Shown here in pieces: positions 41,071 to 46,769 of a DNA stretch of 46,769 bases. Source of the DNA: Chloroflexota bacterium (GTDB taxonomy: Bacteria; Chloroflexota; Anaerolineae; Anaerolineales; UBA11579). The stretch spans positions 1-46,769 of the forward strand of contig QWJF01000012.1 of assembly GCA_009391835.1 (NCBI GenBank). Reading direction: 5' to 3'. Each line of letters starts with the position of its first letter. Position 1 is the first letter of the stretch. Below the pieces are notes generated by a model. That model saw only the letters and a list, made by a program, of their open reading frames with translations, did not search any database and was not told the DNA's origin. The position numbers were made by a program, and so were the translations under genes.

Positions 41071-42068
41071 TAGCCGAGAATTGGGGCCTGCTGGGGCACA
41101 CCTGGGCGGTGGAGCTGCTCAAGGGGCAGATCACTGGCGACGGGCTGCGGCACGCGTACCTGTTCACGGGGCCGAATGGCGTGGGGCGGCGCACGCTGGC
41201 GCTGCGGCTGGCGCAAGCGGTCAATTGTGAGAATCCGCCGAGCGCCGCCGAATTTTGCGGGGAGTGCCGGGCCTGCCGAGGCTTTGCCCAAATGGGGCAT
41301 CCCGATTTGCACCTGGTGCAGGTGGAAGAGGGCGACCGGGATATCAAGGTGGAGGCGGTGCGCGAGCTGAGCCGCATGCTGGCGCTGACGCCCTACGAAA
41401 GCCCCTATCAAATTGCCTTGTTATTGAACTTTGAACAAGCCAGCGTGCATGCGGCCAATGCGTTGCTGAAGACGCTGGAGGAACCTGCGGGACGGGTACT
41501 GCTGCTCTTGACGGCGGAGAGCGCCGAGGCGCTGCCCGAAACAATCGCCTCGCGCTGCGAGGAAATCCGCTTGCGGCCCGTGCCCGTGGAGGCGCTGGCG
41601 AAGGGGCTGGCCGAGGGTTGGGGCATTCCGGCAGAGCGGGCGCGACTGCTGGCCAGCCTGAGCGGGGGGCGGCCGGGCTACGCGCTGCAATTGCAGCAAG
41701 AGCCGGAGGCGCTGGCGCAGCGCACTGAGTGGTTGGATGAGGTGACCGGGCTGCTAAGCCAGGGACGGGTGGCGCGCTTTGCCTACGCCGAGGCGCTGAG
41801 CAAGGACCGCGATCAACTGCGCGAGGCGCTGTTGGTGTGGCTCTCGTTGTGGCGCGATGTGCTGCTGACGGTGGGGCAGGCAGAGGGGGCGCTGGCCAAC
41901 GTGGATCGGGCGGCGGAGGTGGCCGCGCTGGCCGGGCAACTGGATCTGGGGCGGGCGTGGCAGGTGGTGGCGGCGATTGAGGGCACGCTGGAGCTGCTGG
42001 GGACGAACGTGAACGCGCGGCTGGCCACTGAGGCCTTGCTGCTGAAAATGCCCCAAATTACAGCCTAA
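41067..42068 (+). CDS. holB: DNA polymerase III delta' subunit
   Basis: The product has 333 residues from a GTG that overlaps the previous TGA (GTGA). It is an AAA+ clamp-loader subunit. HAYLFTGPNGVGRRTLALRLAQ is the P-loop, with Arg where ATP-binding subunits have Lys, as is normal for non-hydrolysing delta'. A zinc module with four cysteines (CENPP; CGECRAC) follows. The sensor region NALLKTLEEPAGRVLLLLTAES and the SRC motif (ASRCEEIRLRPV) are present. DnaX/tau-gamma differs by a full Walker Lys and a longer C-terminus, so delta' is preferred. Confidence 0.9.
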   Translation: MIAENWGLLGHTWAVELLKGQITGDGLRHAYLFTGPNGVGRRTLALRLAQAVNCENPPSAAEFCGECRACRGFAQMGHPDLHLVQVEEGDRDIKVEAVRELSRMLALTPYESPYQIALLLNFEQASVHAANALLKTLEEPAGRVLLLLTAESAEALPETIASRCEEIRLRPVPVEALAKGLAEGWGIPAERARLLASLSGGRPGYALQLQQEPEALAQRTEWLDEVTGLLSQGRVARFAYAEALSKDRDQLREALLVWLSLWRDVLLTVGQAEGALANVDRAAEVAALAGQLDLGRAWQVVAAIEGTLELLGTNVNARLATEALLLKMPQITA

Positions 42069-42095
42069 ATCAGAATAATTGACCACCCTTCCTAT

Positions 42096-42138
42096 GCTAT
42101 ACTGAATTTTGAACAAGCCGCTGACGAAGTGGCTTGTT
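42096..42138 (+). promoter_or_regulatory. Extended -10 promoter and 5' hairpin of the GAF histidine kinase gene
   Basis: TGCTATACT (TG at 42095-42096, TATACT 42098-42103) is an extended -10 element. The predicted start at about 42110 falls on an 8-bp stem, AACAAGCC (42112-42119) with GGCTTGTT (42131-42138), so the mRNA would begin with a hairpin. The T content after the stem is too low for a clear terminator. Confidence 0.45.
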
Positions 42139-42172
42139 GCTTTATTCTCCGCCCTTAGGTCGCGAGTGCCCA

Positions 42173-44275
42173 TTGACTGAAAAAACAAAAATCGACACAT
42201 TACAGGATAGTGGTGATCGCCGCGATCCCCTGGAATTGCTGTATCACATCAGCCGGGAACTGGCCTTGGCGCTGGACTTGCGCACAGTGCTCGAGCGGGT
42301 TCTGAGGCTTTCGTTGGAAAATGTGGGCGGGAACAACGGGTCGATCATTGTGGTGGACGGCAATGGAAAGCCGGTTGATTCGGTCATTGTGTTGAAGGAT
42401 AAAGTGATCGAGGAGACCACGCAGCAATTGCAGTTCACGCTGGACCAAGGCTTGGCGGGCTGGGTGGCGAGCAACCTGCAGGCGGCGCTGGTGCGGGATA
42501 CGAGCCAGGACAAGCGCTGGCAAATGGCGCCCAACGGCCAGGCCACGCAGGATAAGCCCAAATCGGTGGTCAGCGCGCCGCTGCTGGTACGCGATGAGCT
42601 GGTGGGCGTGATGACGCTGACGCACCCAGAGCCCAACCACCTGGACGAAACCCATTTGGAATTGATTCAGACGGTGGCGGGGCAGGCGGCCATCGCGGTG
42701 CTGAATGCGCGGCTGTATGGCGAGAGCCAGCGGCAGGCTGGAGCGATGGCGGCGATTGCGGCCAGCGCGGCGGTGATCGGGGCCAGCCTGGATATTCAAA
42801 AGGTGCTGGATACGATTTTGGAGCAGACCACCACGGCGCTGAACGTGGAAGCGGTGTCGCTGGCGCTGGTGGATGACAGAAAGAAGAATATTGTCTTTCG
42901 GGCGGCGACTGGCTCGCAGAGCAAGAACATCCTGGGATTAAGCATTGCGATTGGGCAGGGAGTGGCTGGTTGGGTGGCTGAAAACGGTGAGAGCGTGATT
43001 GTTCCGGAGGCGCAGAAGGATAAGCGCTTTTACGCCAGCGTGGACCAGAATACGGGCTACCTGACGACGGCGATTGCCGCGGCGCCGATTCGTTCCAACG
43101 GCATGTTGATCGGAGTGCTTGAAGCGATTAACCCACAGGGAGGCAGCTTCGATGAGGCTGACCTGACGGTGATCGAAGGGATCGGCAATTTGGCCGGGAC
43201 CGCCATCGAGCACGCCCAATTGTTTGAACAGGTGGAAGTGGCGCAGCGCCGTTACCGGGAACTGTTTGAAGATAGCGTGGACCCGATTCTCATTACGGAT
43301 TGGGAAGGCCATATTAGCGAAACCAACCGGCAAGCTGAATTGTTAAGCGGTTTTGATGAAGACACGCTTAAGCAGATGAACATCCATACCCTGCACAAGC
43401 CGGATTGGAAGGTGCTGGGCAACGAGTTGGAAAATTTGAAATCGGGCGAGACAGTTTCCTACGAATCGAGCCTGATGGGGCGGGGCGGTAGCGAAATCTT
43501 TGTTGAGATTTATGCGCGCAGCATTGAGGTGGAAGGGCAAGAACTGGTGCAGTGGATTCTGCGGGATATCACCGAGCGCAAGAACCTGGATAACCTGCGT
43601 GAAGACCTGGCTTCCATGATTTACCATGACTTGCGTTCGCCGCTGGCCAACGTGGTTTCGGGGCTGGACGTGTTGGAGATGATGCTGCCGCTCGACGAGG
43701 ACCCAACCATCCGCTCTGTGCTAGATATTGCGATGCGCTCTACGGAGCGGGTGCAGCGATTGGCGAGTTCACTGCTGGACACTTCGCGGATGGAGGCGGG
43801 GCAGAGCATTGGTAAACCGGAACCGGTTGCCGTGACGGACCTGGTGAAGGAAGCGATCCATGCGATTTTGCCATCGGCACAAGCCAAGGAAGTGAAGCTG
43901 GAGACGGCGGTGGTGAAGGGGTTGCCAAAGGCGCTGGTGGACGCGGAGATGATTAAACGGGTGCTGATCAATTTGACTGAGAATGCAGTGAAATATTCCA
44001 AGGAAGGCATGACGATCACAATCGGCGCCAAGCGGGATGACAATTGGCTTGAGATGTGGGTGCAGGACCAGGGACGGGGCATCCCCAAAGAGGAGCAGGA
44101 ACGCATCTTCGAGAAATTTGCACGGGTGCAAGCAGGCGCTTCGGGCAATACCAAAGGGCTGGGGCTGGGACTTGCCTACTGCAAACTGGCCGTTGAGGGC
44201 CACGGCGGGCGCATCTGGGTCAAAAGCGAAAAAGACAAAGGATCGCGCTTTAGCTTTACTGTACCCGTTGCTTAG
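42173..44275 (+). CDS. Soluble histidine kinase, GAF-GAF-PAS-HisKA-ATPase
   Basis: The product has about 700 residues from TTG 42173 (LTEKTKIDTLQDS). A longer frame from TTG 42134 would start inside the leader hairpin. Two GAF domains (about 20-180 and 195-355; each with a GLAGWVA or GVAGWVAENGE motif) are followed by PAS (about 360-475; ELFEDSVDPILITDWEGHISETN), HisKA with His485 in IYHDLRSPLANV, and an ATPase domain with N (NLTENAVKYSKEG), G1 (QDQGRGIP) and G2 (GLGLGLAY) boxes. There is no membrane helix. GAF domains suggest a small-molecule, redox or light-related signal. No response regulator gene is adjacent. Confidence 0.93.
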   Translation: MTEKTKIDTLQDSGDRRDPLELLYHISRELALALDLRTVLERVLRLSLENVGGNNGSIIVVDGNGKPVDSVIVLKDKVIEETTQQLQFTLDQGLAGWVASNLQAALVRDTSQDKRWQMAPNGQATQDKPKSVVSAPLLVRDELVGVMTLTHPEPNHLDETHLELIQTVAGQAAIAVLNARLYGESQRQAGAMAAIAASAAVIGASLDIQKVLDTILEQTTTALNVEAVSLALVDDRKKNIVFRAATGSQSKNILGLSIAIGQGVAGWVAENGESVIVPEAQKDKRFYASVDQNTGYLTTAIAAAPIRSNGMLIGVLEAINPQGGSFDEADLTVIEGIGNLAGTAIEHAQLFEQVEVAQRRYRELFEDSVDPILITDWEGHISETNRQAELLSGFDEDTLKQMNIHTLHKPDWKVLGNELENLKSGETVSYESSLMGRGGSEIFVEIYARSIEVEGQELVQWILRDITERKNLDNLREDLASMIYHDLRSPLANVVSGLDVLEMMLPLDEDPTIRSVLDIAMRSTERVQRLASSLLDTSRMEAGQSIGKPEPVAVTDLVKEAIHAILPSAQAKEVKLETAVVKGLPKALVDAEMIKRVLINLTENAVKYSKEGMTITIGAKRDDNWLEMWVQDQGRGIPKEEQERIFEKFARVQAGASGNTKGLGLGLAYCKLAVEGHGGRIWVKSEKDKGSRFSFTVPVA

Positions 44276-44296
44276 ACCACCAATAATTTTGGAGTC

Positions 44297-45154
44297 ATGA
44301 AAAAAATCAAGGGCGACATTTATATCGAGAGCAGCTACGCCGGCGTGACGGTAGGCGCGGTGGTGGCTGAGCGTGGGGCGGTGCTGATTGATGCGCCGCT
44401 GAAGCCTGAGGATGGGCGAGCGTGGGTGAATGCGCTGAAGAAAAAGGGGGCGAAGGGCAGGCGGGTGTTGGTGAGTTTGGACTCGCATCCCGACCGCACA
44501 TTGGGGGCGCAAACGCTGAACAGCGAAGTAGTGACTCATGAAGAGAGCGCACGGCAGTATCGAAGGCGGGCCGCCGTTTTCAAATCACTGCGTCAGGAGA
44601 GCGGCGCGGAGTGGGAGGGGCTATCCGGGCTGAACGGCCTGCGCTGGGTGACACCGCGGGTGGTATTTACAGGGACGACGCAAATCCATATTGCCGAGCA
44701 AGAGGAATTGCGGGTTGAGGCACACGGCGGACCAAGCCCGGGGGCGAGTTGGGTGGTGCTGTCAAAGGCGAAGGTGGTGTTTGTTGGCGATTTGGTGGCC
44801 TACCAGCAACCACCCTTCCTGGCGCTGGCGGATATTGAGGCCTGGGTAGAGAGCCTTGACGCGCTGCTTTCGAAAGAATTCAAAGGCTACGCAATTGTGA
44901 CCGGGCGGGGCGGCGAGGTCAGGACAGCCACGGTGCGGGCGCAACGCGCTTTCCTGAAAGATGTCGAGGCCAGGCTGGCGCGAATGGGCAAGCGTAAGGC
45001 AGCGGCCAAAGAGGTGGAAAAGCTGGTTCCCAAACTGATGCAAAAATACCGCTACCCGGCCAAGCAAAAGGCCTTATATACGCAGCGACTTAAGCATGGT
45101 TTGCAGGCCTATTATGCGCGGCGCTACCAAGCAGGCACCAAGAGCAACGGGTAG
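44297..45154 (+). CDS. Metallo-beta-lactamase-fold protein with degenerate metal site
   Basis: The product has 285 residues. The overall pattern of the fold is present: GVTVGAVVAERGAVLIDAP, the loop at about 60-70, HGGPSPGASWVVL and VFVGDLVAYQQPP. The HxHxDH signature is replaced by DSHPDR, so two of four ligands have changed, and the late His region reads VTGRGG. It may bind one metal or none. The C-terminal 70 residues are basic and helical (RMGKRKAAAKEVEKLVPKLM). The role is unknown; it could be a hydrolase relic or a binding protein. It follows the histidine kinase by 21 bases and may be in the same transcript. Confidence 0.75.
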   Translation: MKKIKGDIYIESSYAGVTVGAVVAERGAVLIDAPLKPEDGRAWVNALKKKGAKGRRVLVSLDSHPDRTLGAQTLNSEVVTHEESARQYRRRAAVFKSLRQESGAEWEGLSGLNGLRWVTPRVVFTGTTQIHIAEQEELRVEAHGGPSPGASWVVLSKAKVVFVGDLVAYQQPPFLALADIEAWVESLDALLSKEFKGYAIVTGRGGEVRTATVRAQRAFLKDVEARLARMGKRKAAAKEVEKLVPKLMQKYRYPAKQKALYTQRLKHGLQAYYARRYQAGTKSNG

Positions 45155-45187
45155 CGCCCCTCTGATTTTCTGCTGGACCCCAATGGA

Positions 45188-45859
45188 ATGCAAATGAGCG
45201 AGCTAGCCGAACGAGCCCAGGCGGTGCATGAGCGCCTGCTTGACTTTTACGGGTATCCGACATGGCGCAATCCCCTAGAGCCACTAGATGAACTGGTTTC
45301 CACCATCCTTTCACAGAATACGAACGATATAAATCGGGACGTGGCCTTTAATGCGTTGAAGGCGGCTTTTCCTAGCTGGGAGGCGATGCGGGATGCGGAC
45401 GAGGAAGCGGTGGTGGAGGCGATCCGACCGGCGGGGTTGGCCAACCAGAAGGGGCCGCGTATCCAGGCCGTGCTGCGCGATATCACGGCGCAACGGGGTG
45501 ATCTATCGTTGGAATTTTTGAAGGATATGGATGCGGAAGCGGCCAGCGCATGGCTGCAAGGCTTCAATGGCGTGGGGCCGAAGACGGCGGCGATTGTGTT
45601 GCAATTTTCACTGGACAAGCCGGCCTTCGCGGTGGACACGCATGTTTACCGGGTGACGGGGCGGATTGGCTTGCGGCCCCCCAAAATGACGGCGGAAAAA
45701 GCGCACACCTTTCTTGAGGGTCTGCTGCCGCCGGAGACCTATTATGCGGCCCATCTGAATATCATCCGGCTGGGGCGGGAGATCTGCCAGGCGCGCACAC
45801 CGAACTGCGCGGAGTGCCCGCTGCAGGATTTGTGTGATTATTACTCGGCGAATTACTAA
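45188..45859 (+). CDS. nth: Endonuclease III-like DNA glycosylase/AP lyase
   Basis: The product has 223 residues. It removes oxidised pyrimidines and cuts abasic sites in base-excision repair. The helix-hairpin-helix LQGFNGVGPKTAAIVL carries the catalytic Lys132, and Asp150 in AVDTHVYRV is the second active-site residue. The iron-sulphur loop has Cys200, 207, 210 and 216 with the 6-2-5 spacing of the family. The start may be ATG 45188 or 45194. The family also includes MutY-like branches, but the catalytic Lys supports a bifunctional Nth-type enzyme. Confidence 0.92.
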   Translation: MQMSELAERAQAVHERLLDFYGYPTWRNPLEPLDELVSTILSQNTNDINRDVAFNALKAAFPSWEAMRDADEEAVVEAIRPAGLANQKGPRIQAVLRDITAQRGDLSLEFLKDMDAEAASAWLQGFNGVGPKTAAIVLQFSLDKPAFAVDTHVYRVTGRIGLRPPKMTAEKAHTFLEGLLPPETYYAAHLNIIRLGREICQARTPNCAECPLQDLCDYYSANY

Positions 45860-45865
45860 AATTCA

Positions 45866-45880
45866 CGAAGTCAAACTTCG
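45866..45880 (+). repeat. Inverted repeat between nth and the HipA-like gene
   Basis: CGAAGT (45866-45871) and ACTTCG (45875-45880) are perfectly complementary around CAA. There is no T-run behind it, so it is not a clear terminator. It lies about 60 bases before the HipA-like gene start and may be an operator. Confidence 0.35.
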
Positions 45881-45941
45881 ATAAGCCTTCTTAATGTAAA
45901 ATATGTAATGCCAATAAATCACGTCAGCGGGGGCATTGAAC

Positions 45942-46697
45942 GTGGCAGTTAACACCCCTACGCTTTTCGCATTGAGAATGTCTGAGGAACCGGAGTTAGC
46001 CGAAGGGACGACTTCGCCCCTAACAATTGCTTGTGCGCCAATAGATGCAATAACCGAGACTAGGGATTTCGTTGTTAAATTTAACACAAAGCTTGCCTAT
46101 TCAAAAAATGGTTTTGCCTTTGGCATTGCATCCGAGATAATTTGTGGGCATTTGGCGGAATTTTTTCAGTTGCCCAATCCGGAATTTGCGTTTATAGAAA
46201 TTAGCAATGCATTCAAGGCTTCTATAGCAGCCAACACAAGAATTCCCGCCCACATCCTTGAGATAATAAATCAAAATGTGCATGCAAACAACTTTGGCAG
46301 TCAGATAATTGAACTTGATACAACGTCACCATTATCCATTCAAATCTACAATCCCGCTCAACTAGAAGCTGCTTCTAATGTTTTTGCTTTTGATGCCTTA
46401 ATCTTCAATGCCGACCGAACACTACAGGCACCTAACATGTGGGCGATTGACGATGAATTTATCATGTATGATCATGAAAAGGCCTTCAACTTTTTGTTAT
46501 CAAATCAGGACCAGATTGAGGAACGATTCGAGTTTCGAACCCCCACGGGGACATCTTTTATGCATGAGCATATCTTCTATCCGGTTCTACGCAAAAGAGA
46601 CATTCCTTTTAATTTTTTTATAGGTGGAGTCAGACATTTAGTGCAACGAATGAAGGATAATTCGTTCGTATGCAAAACACAAAATACATGCGCCTAA
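45942..46697 (+). CDS. HipA-like kinase-fold protein (HipA_2 type), 3' end probably truncated
   Basis: The product has 251 residues from GTG 45942, eight bases after GGGGG; TTG 45936 is an alternative. Residues FVVKFNTKLAYS match the ATP-binding Lys strand, EIICGHLAEFFQLPNPEFAFIEI the following helix and strand, and DALIFNADRTLQAPNM then DEFIMYDHEKAF the catalytic and metal-binding Asp/Asn/Asp-His blocks of the HipA_2 group. HipA kinases phosphorylate targets such as GltX. No HipB-like antitoxin is adjacent. The AT-rich gene ends in a tail (CKTQNTCA) that overlaps the start of an IS30-type transposase in another frame, so its natural C-terminus may be lost. Confidence 0.7.
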   Translation: MAVNTPTLFALRMSEEPELAEGTTSPLTIACAPIDAITETRDFVVKFNTKLAYSKNGFAFGIASEIICGHLAEFFQLPNPEFAFIEISNAFKASIAANTRIPAHILEIINQNVHANNFGSQIIELDTTSPLSIQIYNPAQLEAASNVFAFDALIFNADRTLQAPNMWAIDDEFIMYDHEKAFNFLLSNQDQIEERFEFRTPTGTSFMHEHIFYPVLRKRDIPFNFFIGGVRHLVQRMKDNSFVCKTQNTCA

Positions 46698-46769
46698 GCA
46701 CCAGCGAGCGCGAGGAAGTGAGCCGTTCGCTGGCAGTGGGAATGACCCAGAGGGAGATCGCCAGGCTTA
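46670..46769 (+). mobile_element. IS30-family transposase, 5' end only
   Basis: From ATG 46670, or more likely ATG 46688 (MRLSTSEREEVSRSLAVG), the frame reads to the right edge with no stop. MRLSTSEREEVSRSLAVGM and TQREIARL match the N-terminal helix-turn-helix of IS30 transposases, which bind the IS ends. GC content rises relative to the HipA-like gene. The coding start lies inside the end of the HipA-like reading frame. The left inverted repeat of the element was not identified; an AACGAA/TTCGTT pair (46645-46666) is nearby. Confidence 0.7.

Noticed and set aside
46645-46666. AACGAA/TTCGTT pair as the IS30 left end
   Set aside because: It is only six bases long with a 10-base spacer, and IS ends are single terminal repeats. 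Without the right end this cannot be supported.
1-46769. CRISPR arrays, tRNA or rRNA genes
   Set aside because: No regularly spaced direct repeats, cloverleaf-like segments or rRNA-conserved sequences were noticed. A tRNAscan or Rfam run was not possible.

Overview
The window looks like chromosome of a GC-rich, Gram-positive-like bacterium, most probably phylum Chloroflexota, class Anaerolineae (inference). The grounds are the gene style: lipoproteins and single-pass proteins with Thr/Pro/Ala-rich linkers, a DUF6754-type membrane protein, a class II MetH beside a fused homocysteine methyltransferase/MTHFR, a Phe T-box, a SAM-I riboswitch, and free use of GTG, TTG and apparently CTG starts. 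No rRNA, tRNA or CRISPR array was seen.

Layout. 1-1.6 kb (minus): three overlapping membrane/unknown genes, the first cut by the window edge. 1.7-4.7 kb (plus): a PH-like membrane protein, a DUF92 protein and a DegT/DnrJ/EryC1/StrS aminotransferase. 4.7-9.3 kb (minus): a T-box-controlled pheS-pheT operon that appears to carry a frameshifted LysE-family exporter. 9.3-14 kb (plus): a peptidyl-prolyl isomerase lipoprotein, a surface protein, and a GT39-like / GT2 / DUF2304 glycan cluster. 14-20.7 kb (minus): an aldo/keto reductase, then a SAM-I riboswitch operon with metH and an HMT-MTHFR fusion. 20.7-25.5 kb: a frameshifted small membrane protein, a TPR protein coupled to ribonuclease Z, and ftsK. 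27.2-29.4 kb (minus): a DnaJ-like protein and an HtrA lipoprotein. 29.5-33.4 kb (plus): a histidine kinase with a degenerate receiver, a membrane glycosyltransferase and a dienelactone hydrolase-like protein. 33.4-38.8 kb (minus): a tightly packed pcrA / amidohydrolase / galE / DNPH1-like operon. 40.5-45.9 kb (plus): a lipoprotein coupled to DNA polymerase III delta', a GAF-GAF-PAS histidine kinase, a degenerate metallo-beta-lactamase-fold protein and endonuclease III.

Set into this housekeeping background are AT-rich islands with accessory genes: 25.5-27.1 kb (a 457-aa orphan with a C-terminal membrane hairpin), 31.0-32.6 kb (glycosyltransferase), 38.9-40.2 kb (a very acidic 115-aa protein coupled to a PLD nuclease carrying a DpnI-C-like winged helix) and 45.9-46.7 kb (a HipA-like kinase gene running into an IS30-type transposase at the window edge). 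Three of the four have a perfect inverted repeat just upstream of the first gene.

The best candidate for an undescribed system is the 39.0-40.2 kb pair. A one-motif (HxK...GSSN) PLD nuclease is fused to a domain that in DpnI reads methylated adenine. It is translated from a start overlapping the stop of a protein with 34 acidic residues out of 115. I infer a modification-dependent restriction or toxin module with an acidic, possibly DNA-mimicking, partner.
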